Assembly: GCA_005773145.1 (NCBI GenBank)
Contig: SXHS01000161.1
Coordinates: 1 to 24,659 of the forward strand
Length of the DNA: 24,659 nt
DNA from: Planctomycetaceae bacterium
GTDB taxonomy: Bacteria > Planctomycetota > Planctomycetia > Pirellulales > Pirellulaceae
Direction of reading: 5' to 3'
Shown: positions 15,569 to 22,785 of the stretch, piece after piece
How positions within the stretch are numbered: position 1 is the stretch's first letter
How the letters are laid out: the number at the start of each line of letters is the position of its first letter
Made by a program: the position numbers and the translations under genes
The notes under the pieces: model-generated
Database searches by the model: none
What the model was told of the DNA's origin: nothing
What the model saw: only the letters and a program-made list of their open reading frames with translations

Positions 15569-16369
15569 CTATTGTGGCGGCATGGCAAAGTTAAATCCTT
15601 CGGTACACCACCGCGCGATCTGATCGGCGGATAGGGACCCCACATGACCATCGGCATACAGATAGTTTGCCGATGTGCCGTGGTGACGATCCACGGCAAT
15701 TTCATCGCTCACCGTCTTCCACACCGCGTTGGTGCTGGCATTGTTACGCAGATTCTGCTCGCTAAACCAACTATAGGAATGGACATGGTCAAACAACGCC
15801 GCCAAACGACTGGCCGAGCCTTCGAAGAGCACCAAGGTGTCATGCGTCTTGGGGAGCTTGTAAAGGCTATCGATCAGTCCACGTTGTTCACGCTCCATGG
15901 CCAGACGTACGGGGGGGGGCAGATGGGGGGAAATGGGCTCTGGCTTACGCAGATAACCGTTGAGTGCGTAGGTGGTCAGCGTGGATGACTTCACGGATCG
16001 GTCATCCGGACAGAGACGAATCTCGTCGACGCTTTCCAAAAACGGACTGAGCTGGTAGATCCACGACTCGTCGGTGGCATGCCCGTGGGCGATCAGGGGG
16101 AATCGACCGTTGTTGACGCCAGCGAATTGATGGATGGCCAAGCCAATCTGACGCATGTTGTTGGCACACTGAGCGGTGCGGGCCGCCGATCGGGCTGCCT
16201 GGACCGCGGGCAACAACAGAGCGAGCAGCACGCCGATAATGGCGATGACCACCAGCAATTCCACCAAGGTAAACGCTAGTCGATTACGCACTTTATAACC
16301 CACGAGAAGGGCGCAGCCGCGCTGGCGAGAAATCCGCCAACCGTGCACTACGCCATTGCCTGAGCACAC
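15569..16369 (-). CDS. Type II/IV prepilin-like protein with H-X9-DG motif (DUF1559-type)
   Basis: This is a 266-residue protein. Residues 32-60 form a prepilin N-terminus: cleavage between Ala32 and Phe33, Glu at +5 (FTLVELLVVIAIIGVLLALL), then the planctomycete continuation LPAVQAARSAARTAQCANNM. The C-terminal part has His230, nine residues, then Asp240-Gly241 in YLYADGHV, the H-X9-DG signature of the large planctomycete DUF1559 group. It is likely a pseudopilin inserted in the inner membrane with a periplasmic domain. An in-frame GTG at 16291 gives a short leader MRNRLA, which is more typical of the group; GTG 16369 has a better ribosome binding site (GGGA). The protein is somewhat shorter than many DUF1559 members. 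It lies between the Cys/His-rich gene and the PEP-CTERM pair on one strand, so it is probably part of the same transcript. Confidence 0.88.
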   Translation of the reverse strand: MCSGNGVVHGWRISRQRGCALLVGYKVRNRLAFTLVELLVVIAIIGVLLALLLPAVQAARSAARTAQCANNMRQIGLAIHQFAGVNNGRFPLIAHGHATDESWIYQLSPFLESVDEIRLCPDDRSVKSSTLTTYALNGYLRKPEPISPHLPPPVRLAMEREQRGLIDSLYKLPKTHDTLVLFEGSASRLAALFDHVHSYSWFSEQNLRNNASTNAVWKTVSDEIAVDRHHGTSANYLYADGHVGSLSADQIARWCTEGFNFAMPPQ

Positions 16370-16426
16370 ATCGTTCCCAAATGTCGCCTAGCCCCGCAGG
16401 CTAACGACGGAATCGATGAACAAGGA

Positions 16427-16888
16427 TCAGGCGCACTGCGGAGGTCCACGGGCCTCGGCGACGTGCTGAGGCAGAAGCCTCTTGGCAGGTGAAGAAGTGC
16501 GGGAAATTTCGGTTCGCACGTGGGGCAACCATAACGTGCATCCGTTTTTCGATATGCCGTGTCGCAACAGGGCCAGGGCCGAACACACCGGGCAATGGTC
16601 CGCATCATGCCCGGGCGTACTGGCTGCCGGGTGCCCCGCCACGCGGGTTGCATGGGGCGTGGTGGTCTGGTTAGCGTGCGCATGACCTTTGCCGTGTCGA
16701 CAGCCGCAGCCGGCATGTGTCGCCAGACCATGGTTCGACAAGTGGTGGCAACTCGGCAGACCGTGCCAACACGGCGTGCCCTCATGTTGACACGGCAGCA
16801 ATCCGTGCAGGCCGTGCCCGAACAGGCCGACCACGGTAAAGACCGTCGTCAGCAGCAGTGATACAACGGGCTTCAGCGAACGCCACAC
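16427..16888 (-). CDS. Exported or membrane-anchored Cys/His-rich protein
   Basis: This 153-residue protein starts at GTG 16888 with GGGGAGAG 8-15 bases upstream. An N-terminal hydrophobic segment (about 8-24) serves as signal or anchor. The rest carries 18 His and 9 Cys, densest at 25-71 (including CHH at 47-49, CGC at 61-63 and HGKGHAHAN at 65-73), and again at 94-102 (HDADHCPVC). The HCPVC element followed by a short hydrophobic stretch recalls small DUF2946-like membrane proteins with a CxxC, but no family was firmly recognised. The composition suggests binding of zinc, copper or similar metals on the outer face of the membrane. It is first in the minus-strand run that leads to the prepilin-like and PEP-CTERM genes, with a candidate promoter at 16954-16981. 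Confidence 0.78.
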   Translation of the reverse strand: MWRSLKPVVSLLLTTVFTVVGLFGHGLHGLLPCQHEGTPCWHGLPSCHHLSNHGLATHAGCGCRHGKGHAHANQTTTPHATRVAGHPAASTPGHDADHCPVCSALALLRHGISKNGCTLWLPHVRTEISRTSSPAKRLLPQHVAEARGPPQCA

Positions 16889-16953
16889 GACGTCTCTCCC
16901 CGAGCTCGACCGGATGATTTCAACGACGGCCGCGAGCTAAACCGATAGCCCCC

Positions 16954-16981
16954 ATTGTAGGCGATGTTTCGCTAGGTGCAA
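16954..16981 (-). promoter_or_regulatory. Candidate promoter of the Cys/His-rich to PEP-CTERM run
   Basis: On the minus strand, TTGCAC (16976-16981), 16 bases, then TACAAT (16954-16959, 5/6 match). Transcription would begin about 60 bases before the GTG at 16888. TGCAA repeats overlap the -35 side and could be a regulator site. No canonical Zur or SmtB operator was seen. Confidence 0.4.
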
Positions 16982-17035
16982 GTGGTTTGCAAAAAGTTTC
17001 CTGGGTGAGGAGGGGTGACCGGGCGATGGACCCAT

Positions 17036-17989
17036 TCAGCGGCCAGGGCGAGTGGTGCCGGCAGGCAGGAATTCAACAAGCGGGGAGACGACTAGCAGAT
17101 CCACACAGACCTCCGGATCGGTTCCCGAGCGTTCCGACCAGGCGGCAACAAGTTCCGGAGTGAGTGATTGAACCTGGCCCGCATGATCCACAATGGACAC
17201 ACGGCTGCGGTCGACCAAGGATCTTAAGTAGTCCCCAACATCCCAGCCCATGCGTTGAAAAAACGCCGTGTTAAATTCTAGCAAACCAAGCCAACGAGGG
17301 CAGTTCTGCAAGAGCTGCCGCATACCGGCCATCACCATGGGCTCGTAGCCCTCGACATCAATCTTGAAAAGAAGAGTATCTTGCGATAGGTTACGGTCCG
17401 CTACGAGATCATCAACGGCCAAAGTGGGAATCTGACATTCGTTAACCTGGGCATCGCGGTCGGGCTGCACGGCGGAGGAGGACCCCGACCAGCGACGGTT
17501 TATGAAGAAACTCCGTGCCCCCTCGGTCTTGTCAGCCGCCAAGGCATGATAAAACTCCATTTGACGACCGTTGGGATGATCGTGGCGCGAACGCTCCAGC
17601 CAACTCATCAACTCAGGATTGGCTTCGATTCCCAGAATGCGCGTCTCCGGAGCATACGACTCGGCCAGGACAAATTCCCCATAGTTGAGTCCGACATCCA
17701 ATACGAGTGTTGGCTGCAGTTGTGCATTTGCCTGATGCCAGAGAGTCTTCAAGCCGGGTTGCCCTTCGGCGCGGCAGCGCAGGATGGCTCGGCCCCGATT
17801 CTCACGGGGATCCACGTACATGCGATGTTGGGTGCCGGGGAGCAGCAGGTGGGTTGGGCGCAGACGGCCATACAGACGCCAGATGGCCCAATCCTCTCGT
17901 AGACGGCGCAACCACGGAAGTCGGTTTAGAGCTCGCCAAGCGGGGAGAATCAAAGGCACCTGTCGCAATGAATCCGCTACCTGCCCCAT
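17036..17989 (-). CDS. FkbM-family SAM-dependent methyltransferase
   Basis: This 317-residue protein has the class I methyltransferase motif I as VLDVGLNYGEF (96-106) and the acidic Glu122 in LGIEANP. It also has the FkbM-family hallmark FKIDVEGYEPMVMAGM (208-223). These enzymes methylate hydroxyls on sugars, polyketides and other small molecules. The N-terminal 60 residues are basic and helical with no signal peptide, so it is cytoplasmic. The start is ATG 17989, with a modest AGG upstream; the frame begins well with no clear alternative. It follows the dioxygenase-like gene by 91 bases on the same strand. The pair suggests a modification step in glycan or secondary-metabolite synthesis, but no glycosyltransferase is near. 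Substrate unknown. Confidence 0.9.
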   Translation of the reverse strand: MGQVADSLRQVPLILPAWRALNRLPWLRRLREDWAIWRLYGRLRPTHLLLPGTQHRMYVDPRENRGRAILRCRAEGQPGLKTLWHQANAQLQPTLVLDVGLNYGEFVLAESYAPETRILGIEANPELMSWLERSRHDHPNGRQMEFYHALAADKTEGARSFFINRRWSGSSSAVQPDRDAQVNECQIPTLAVDDLVADRNLSQDTLLFKIDVEGYEPMVMAGMRQLLQNCPRWLGLLEFNTAFFQRMGWDVGDYLRSLVDRSRVSIVDHAGQVQSLTPELVAAWSERSGTDPEVCVDLLVVSPLVEFLPAGTTRPGR

Positions 17990-18080
17990 GCCGACAACCT
18001 ATTCTCTACTTCCCATGAAGTCATTCCCATGCAGTCAGACGACCGACAGGACCATCCTTGTTTCGTCCAAATGGCGCGCA

Positions 18081-18944
18081 TCAAAACATCCGAAACGGAT
18101 TCGCACGCAAACTCCAATGAATCGCGAAGCGTTCCTTTCCTGGCTGGCCTCGCAGACGCCGATGGTATCCGCATGTATTGGCAATCACCAACGTGTTTTT
18201 GGGAACCGCGAGAACGGTCTCCTCAAATCCCAATCGGCGCATTTCCTCAAGCGTAATTCGGCGTGATCCCTGATTCGTCCCACAACTCTCGGCATAAACG
18301 TAGCCGAGCTGCGACGCGCTAAGTAGGTGCGATCTCTTCACTGCCACGAGTGGCCCATGCTCCAGCCCGACATCTTCCAAGTATAACCAGGCCTTATGTG
18401 TGTGAAAAAAGATATCGCTGTGCAGATGTGTTTCCGGATCTGTCAGTTCACTCTCCGGGCCCTGTACCAAGTGCTCGAACGCTCGATGGCCCGTGGATAG
18501 GCCTAGCGGGCGCCTTTCGCCAGCCTGCATCAGACCGACAAGCCTGGGATCTTCGTAAAAATCTCGTATCGCCGGAAAACGATGCCAGCACTTGTCCGAT
18601 AACACAACCAGTTGCAATCGGTTGGGTCCGTGATGCAGCGCGTTTTGCGGCAAATCGTCGGGAAATTGACACGCGGCAGCCTCCAATGACATGGCTTCGC
18701 GATGTACTTCGCCAAATGCGTCGGCGGACAGAAAGTCAGGCCAAATCACTAGGCCGTCCCCAAGCAAATCGCCAATGCGGGCCTGCCAATCGGCCCCCCC
18801 CGGCGTCCCTTTACCCAGTACCGGTCGCATCCGATAAACGGCCCGTGCCATCACCGTGCGAAACACCTGGGCTCCGCACCGGTTCAACAGGGAACTGGAG
18901 ATCGACTTGTCGGCAGAAAACAATCGAATGACCGATCGAACCAT
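18081..18944 (-). CDS. PhyH-like Fe(II)/2-oxoglutarate dioxygenase
   Basis: With ATG 18944 as start, the protein has 287 residues. The jelly-roll iron site is visible: His175-Ser-Asp177 in ETHLHSDIFFHTHKAWLYLE, and the distal His261 in CGYHRRL. Arg267 or Arg272 is a candidate 2-oxoglutarate ligand. The segment LEDVGLEHGPLVAVKRSHLL (189-208) is typical of the phytanoyl-CoA dioxygenase family. Such enzymes hydroxylate small molecules or lipids. The frame is open to 19139, but the extra 65 residues read like non-coding DNA. A Val-rich hydrophobic piece just before residue 1 leaves the start slightly uncertain. It lies 91 bases upstream of the FkbM gene on the same strand, so oxidation followed by O-methylation of one product is a reasonable guess. 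Confidence 0.8.
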   Translation of the reverse strand: MVRSVIRLFSADKSISSSLLNRCGAQVFRTVMARAVYRMRPVLGKGTPGGADWQARIGDLLGDGLVIWPDFLSADAFGEVHREAMSLEAAACQFPDDLPQNALHHGPNRLQLVVLSDKCWHRFPAIRDFYEDPRLVGLMQAGERRPLGLSTGHRAFEHLVQGPESELTDPETHLHSDIFFHTHKAWLYLEDVGLEHGPLVAVKRSHLLSASQLGYVYAESCGTNQGSRRITLEEMRRLGFEETVLAVPKNTLVIANTCGYHRRLRGQPGKERFAIHWSLRANPFRMF

Positions 18945-19245
18945 GGGAATCACCAACCCATACAACAATAAAAGGCGGACCCTAGATACTGACCAAGCGA
19001 AAGAGAAGGCTTTTATTCCACAGCAGTCGCGAGGCCGTCGGCGGTCAGGCCTCACGAGTTCGCCGCATGAGAATCCCTCTAGCCTCTTGGTCATCCTAAA
19101 TGGATGATGGACCACCGTCAAGCAATTACCCCGGCCCAATCATCTGAGCCAGCTGCCGATGTCACGGAATTGCCAAATTCCGACGGATGTCCGACCCACT
19201 CGGTGTCTCCGACACGGCAATGGTCCCCAGTTGTGTGGGCTTGGC

Positions 19246-19288
19246 CTAGGGGCGATTCCACTTGACCTATAGGTCGGCTCGCCCCTAG
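19246..19288. repeat. Nested inverted repeat upstream of the BON gene
   Basis: The outer arms CTAGGGGCGA (19246-19255) and TCGCCCCTAG (19279-19288) are exact complements. Between them lies a perfect 12-base palindrome GACCTATAGGTC (19264-19275). TTGACC (19262-19267) overlaps the inner palindrome and a TAGACT box (19286-19291) follows at 18 bases, so it may be an operator over a promoter for the BON-domain gene. Confidence 0.6.
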
Positions 19289-19418
19289 ACTGACGTACTG
19301 CGGGGCTGGAGGTCTATTTCGAGGCCAACGGGTGCCGATCTTGCCTCAGTTTGAGATCCGCGCCAAAAGGCTTGGAGTGGTCTTTCGCCCCTGAGGGACC
19401 GCTCCTTACGGACCAAGA

Positions 19419-19445
19419 CACCGCCGCCTGGGGCAGGCGGCGGTG
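19419..19445 (+). promoter_or_regulatory. 12-bp GC hairpin in the BON gene leader
   Basis: A perfect 12-bp stem of CCGCCGCCTG type with a GGG loop sits 25 bases before the AAGGAG ribosome binding site at 19471-19476. There is no T-run, so it is not a standard terminator. It could affect mRNA stability or translation, or be a dispersed palindrome. Confidence 0.45.
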
Positions 19446-19485
19446 CCAAGTGATGGGGACCCCGCGCTAGAAGGAGCTAGTGATC

Positions 19486-19704
19486 ATGGCCGGTTTGATG
19501 CAAGTGGATCTTTCTCAACGGGCCCAACAAGCTCTTCGTTTGAGCCCAGTCCACGCGCTCCGCGACTTGCGGGTCGATCAGCAAGGGGAATCTCTGCTGA
19601 TCTCAGGTTCGGTCTCGTCGTTCTACTTCAAGCAGCTTGCGCAAGAAGCGGTGCGAACCGTGGACCGAACCGTGGACATCGTCAACGCCGTGTGTGTTGA
19701 CTAA
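19486..19704 (+). CDS. Small BON-domain protein
   Basis: This 72-residue protein consists almost wholly of one BON domain (bacterial OsmY and nodulation). The pattern is a helix and strand ALRDLRVDQQGESLLISGSV (about 22-41), then SSFYFKQLAQEAVRTV, then the final strand IVNAVCVD. BON domains bind membranes, phospholipids or ligands, often in the envelope or in small cytoplasmic stress proteins. No signal peptide is present. Start ATG 19486 is chosen because AAGGAG (19471-19476) lies 9 bases upstream; GTG 19480 is in frame but too close to that site. It is a single gene, converging on lpxK with 19 bases between stops. Its leader carries two strong inverted repeats. Confidence 0.85.
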   Translation: MAGLMQVDLSQRAQQALRLSPVHALRDLRVDQQGESLLISGSVSSFYFKQLAQEAVRTVDRTVDIVNAVCVD

Positions 19705-19723
19705 CGACCAATGCTTGCGCGGG

Positions 19724-20839
19724 TCAGGCGATTTTGTCACGCCTGACTCGCTGCACGAGTTGCTCAAGCAATCGGTCAAGTTCCGTTTGGCCTTCGCGCA
19801 CAACCATCGATACTCGCAGGGACCACAGTGGTACTGATCCCAATGTGCCCAGGCGAATCTTGACCAGGTCCTTCACCGTACACACAACGGCCGCAGCGCC
19901 ACACGACTCGGCCCACTCCGCGAGCTCGTCCAATTCCGCGCGGCCGTAGGCATGATGATCCGGAAACTCGCGAAATCCCACGAGTTGGTAGCCCAGTTGT
20001 TCTAGGGTCCGGCGAAAGGCATCGGGGTTGCCGATGCCGCAGAATGCCACTACGTTTTGCTGGGCCAGCGCTGCGACAGGGCAGGGGGCCTGCGATGTGG
20101 ACTCCAGGCACTGTGGCCCATGGGCCAGTTCCAACCAGAGGGCTTGGGGCGCCCAAGCGGCCACACGTTGACGAATGGCCGCGCGTGCTTCACCGGATAC
20201 AAGGTCGCTGCGCGAAAGCCCCACGACATCTGCCCGACACAATCCGGCAGGTGGCTCACGCAACAAACCCCGCGGTAACAAATGGCCCCCGCCGAACGGA
20301 TCGAGCGCGTCTAAGAGTACGATATCCAAGTCGCGGGCCAAACGCCGGTGTTGGAACCCATCGTCCAACAGAATCAACTGGCTGGCATGTTGCTGAATGG
20401 CAGCCCGCACGCCGGCAACCCGATCCGGATTCTGCACGTGGGGCACATGCGGAAGTGCGGCGGCTAATTCTAAGGCCTCGTCATTCGGGCCCCCGGCCGG
20501 CGCCCGATAACCGCGACTCAGTATGGCCACTCGAATCGGCGGCTGAACCCGGCCCAATCGGCCAGCGAGCCAGGCGATCATGGGGGTCTTGCCCGTGCCT
20601 CCGGCCGTGAGGTTACCCACACTAATCACCGGTATCGCAGCAGTGGCTTGCGTGCACCGACAGTGGTCGTACCACCGATTGCGGATGCCGACGACAGGGG
20701 CGTAGGCGAACGAGGCCACTCGCAACAGGGCTCGGACCAGCAGGGACCCGGGGCCACAGTTACGACCCCGGATCACGTCCGAAAGATAGGCGTGTAGGCT
20801 GGTCCGCTGCGACCTATTGGAGCCGCTGGCAGATGGCAT
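19724..20839 (-). CDS. lpxK: Tetraacyldisaccharide 4'-kinase (lipid A synthesis)
   Basis: This 371-residue enzyme phosphorylates the 4'-position of the lipid A disaccharide precursor at the inner membrane, the sixth step of the Raetz pathway. The P-loop is VGNLTAGGTGKTP (74-86), and the family motif LLDDGFQHRRLARDL with the conserved DDGFQH is present. LPRGLLREP, in the region that follows, also fits LpxK. The N-terminal hydrophobic and basic stretch (about 31-60) likely contacts the membrane. ATG 20839 is chosen for its GGGAGAT ribosome binding site about 5 bases upstream; the frame is open to 20878. The start lies 26 bases inside the end of the isocitrate dehydrogenase gene, which suggests translational coupling. 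Presence of lpxK supports a lipid A-containing outer membrane. Confidence 0.94.
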   Translation of the reverse strand: MPSASGSNRSQRTSLHAYLSDVIRGRNCGPGSLLVRALLRVASFAYAPVVGIRNRWYDHCRCTQATAAIPVISVGNLTAGGTGKTPMIAWLAGRLGRVQPPIRVAILSRGYRAPAGGPNDEALELAAALPHVPHVQNPDRVAGVRAAIQQHASQLILLDDGFQHRRLARDLDIVLLDALDPFGGGHLLPRGLLREPPAGLCRADVVGLSRSDLVSGEARAAIRQRVAAWAPQALWLELAHGPQCLESTSQAPCPVAALAQQNVVAFCGIGNPDAFRRTLEQLGYQLVGFREFPDHHAYGRAELDELAEWAESCGAAAVVCTVKDLVKIRLGTLGSVPLWSLRVSMVVREGQTELDRLLEQLVQRVRRDKIA

Positions 20840-21914
20840 GGGCCATCTCCCGCGTACCGACAGCTGTCGGATCGTCACGATGAGGCTTCAGGTCGTAGGT
20901 CACCGCCTTCCCCTCCGCGATCACATCCGCCACCGCTTGCTCCAGCCGCCGCGCCGCGTCGGCTTCCCCAAGATGTTCGAGCATGAGCTTAGCGGACAGG
21001 ATGACTGCGGTTGGATTAACCTTGTTCAACCCCTTGTACTTGGGCGCGCTGCCGTGCGTGGCCTCAAAGACAGCGCCATTGGGGCCGATGTTGGCCCCCG
21101 GCGCTACGCCCAATCCGCCCACCAGTCCCGCCGCCAAATCGCTCAGGATGTCGCCATACAAGTTCGGCAACACCAACACGTCGTACTGCTCGGGCTTCTG
21201 GACCAGTTGCATGCACATGTTGTCGACAATCCGGTCTTCGAACTCGATGTCCTGGTACTCCCCCGCCACGCGTCGAGCCGTTTCCAAGTACAGCCCATCG
21301 GAGTACTTCATGATGTTCGCCTTATGCACCGCCGTGACCTTGCGACGGCCATGTTGGCGGGCGTAATCGAAGGCACAGCGCACAATCCGCTCCGTTCCAC
21401 TCACACTGATGGGCTTGATGGAAATGCCGGTCTCGCTAGCCCCCGTCTTGATCTTGCGGTCCGCCGGCAGACTGTTGATGAATTCGATGAGCTTTCCTGT
21501 TTCCGGTTTGCCCGCTTCGAATTCGACGCCGGCGTACAAGTCCTCCGTATTCTCGCGGACGATGACCAAGTCCAAGGGTACATTCTCGAAAAACGTCCGC
21601 ACGCCTCGGTATTGCTTGCACGGCCGAATGCAGGCATAGAGGCCCAGTTCCTGACGGAGGTAGACGTTGATGCTGCGGAACCCTGTGCCAACAGGTGTTG
21701 TGATGGGCGCCTTCAACGCACAGCGAGTGCGGCGAACGCTGGCAATTGTCTCATCCGGTAATGGCGTCCCTTTACGCGCCATCACATCCACGCCGGCTTC
21801 TTGAACATCCCAGCGAATGTCCACACCCGTGGCGTCCACGCACCGACGTGCCGCCTCGGCCAATTCCGGCCCGGTACCATCTCCAGTAATCAACGTCACT
21901 TCATGCTGAGCCAT
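20814..21914 (-). CDS. icd: Isocitrate dehydrogenase (beta-decarboxylating family)
   Basis: This 366-residue enzyme belongs to the isocitrate/isopropylmalate dehydrogenase family and should convert isocitrate to 2-oxoglutarate and CO2 in the TCA cycle. Its substrate loop TTPVGTGFRSINVYLRQELG has Ser before Asn-Val-x-Leu-Arg. That pattern, with LYACIRP, is typical of isocitrate rather than isopropylmalate enzymes. VRENTEDLYAGVEFE follows. The conserved Mg-binding NLYGDILSDLAAGLVGGLG (with its Asp pair) and the adenine-side loop ATHGSAPKYKGLNKVNPTA are present. The sequence around residues 310-330 suggests NAD use, but this is not certain. ATG 21914 is chosen over TTG 21935, with a GGAGA 13-17 bases upstream. 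It lies in a run with an acyl carrier protein gene upstream and lpxK overlapping downstream. Confidence 0.9.
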   Translation of the reverse strand: MAQHEVTLITGDGTGPELAEAARRCVDATGVDIRWDVQEAGVDVMARKGTPLPDETIASVRRTRCALKAPITTPVGTGFRSINVYLRQELGLYACIRPCKQYRGVRTFFENVPLDLVIVRENTEDLYAGVEFEAGKPETGKLIEFINSLPADRKIKTGASETGISIKPISVSGTERIVRCAFDYARQHGRRKVTAVHKANIMKYSDGLYLETARRVAGEYQDIEFEDRIVDNMCMQLVQKPEQYDVLVLPNLYGDILSDLAAGLVGGLGVAPGANIGPNGAVFEATHGSAPKYKGLNKVNPTAVILSAKLMLEHLGEADAARRLEQAVADVIAEGKAVTYDLKPHRDDPTAVGTREMAHAICQRLQ

Positions 21915-21963
21915 GATTGATTTCTTTCTCCACAAATCGGTGAAATTGGCTTGTCAGGGTGTG

Positions 21964-21992
21964 ACGCTATCACATCCCCCGCCCACCGTCAA
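21964..21992 (-). promoter_or_regulatory. Weak promoter candidate before icd
   Basis: On the minus strand, TTGACG (21987-21992), 17 bases, then TAGCGT (21964-21969, 3/6 match). The -35 is good but the -10 is poor, so this is a tentative call. Confidence 0.2.
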
Positions 21993-22103
21993 CGTGATCC
22001 GCCGACGGCGGGTGAGTGCCTCACCGTGGGAAGAAAAGTGCGCTGTCGAACGCGCGGCACGCAACCCGCACCGCACTCGAGCTGGCCAGCGGAACACCTT
22101 CTC

Positions 22104-22373
22104 CTAGTACGATTCCACGCAATACTGAGATTGCTGCGTGGCAATTAGGGAGGCCAGATTACCGACCGTGCGAAAGCTGTCGGGCGTCATCTCGGCATAG
22201 TCTAGGGCAATGCCATAGCTCCCCTCGACTTGGGCCAGCAGGTCCATGACCAATAGCGAGTCCAGAATGCTCGACTCAATCAAGTCGGTCTCCGGACCAG
22301 CCACCGGGCCGTACTCGGTGTGAGCCCGCAGAAAGTCCATCAACTCGGTTTCGATCGATCGTAGGTTTACCAT
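22104..22373 (-). CDS. Acyl carrier protein
   Basis: This is an 89-residue four-helix carrier of the ACP type. The phosphopantetheine site is Ser39 in SILDSLLVMDLL, with the DSL core and the helix II continuation LLAQVEGSYGIAL. The acidic character and length fit ACPs, though the site is less canonical than that of fatty-acid AcpP, so a specialised carrier (lipid A-related acyl group, polyketide or D-alanyl type) is possible. Start ATG 22373 has GGAG just upstream. The isocitrate dehydrogenase gene follows 189 bases downstream on the same strand, and lpxK after that. No ketosynthase or ligase is visible in the window to name the acyl group. The carrier role is secure, the pathway is not. Confidence 0.88.
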   Translation of the reverse strand: MVNLRSIETELMDFLRAHTEYGPVAGPETDLIESSILDSLLVMDLLAQVEGSYGIALDYAEMTPDSFRTVGNLASLIATQQSQYCVESY

Positions 22374-22443
22374 ACGCTCCGCCCCCCCTCACAACAGGAA
22401 ACAGGATAGGTTGCGCCCCTTCGGTCACGATCGTGGCAGTCAA

Positions 22444-22475
22444 GGACTAAAAGGACATACGGGACTAAAAGGACA
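22444..22475. repeat. 18-bp-period direct repeat of GGACTAAAAGGACA
   Basis: GGACTAAAAGGACA occurs at 22444-22457 and 22462-22475. The complement matches 5970-5983 at 13 of 14 positions. It is in non-coding DNA upstream of the acyl carrier gene and of the divergent large membrane protein gene. The rest of 22374-22785 holds a TATAAT at 22715-22720 and nothing else identified. Confidence 0.7.
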
Positions 22476-22785
22476 AGCTGCCCCTGGCACCCCAGTAGGA
22501 AGGCAGTAGGCCCGTAGCACCCCCACCTCGCCGAGACATGCCGAATGCACCAGTTTCGCCGAGAAGGAGGGTTATGCTGTGCATCGTCCAGGTCCCCCCG
22601 CCGACTTCAACGAATCTGTCGCTGCCAGTGCTGACAGCTGCGGCCCCCCCGATGGCGACTCGGGATCCACCCGGGGACGAAACGACCGTTATCCAGGCAG
22701 ATGTCGATAAGGACTATAATGAAGGAAGTAGCCGCGGAGCCCGGTTCGACACACCCTGGGGAGTCGGCGCGAGTCGACGGAACTT

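Noticed and set aside
18350..18931. Plus-strand ORF of 193 codons
   Set aside because: It is antisense to the PhyH-like gene, with no start signal and no family pattern.
20817..21761. Plus-strand ORF of 314 codons
   Set aside because: It lies wholly opposite the isocitrate dehydrogenase gene, whose motifs are unmistakable. It is a long antisense shadow caused by GC-rich codon use.
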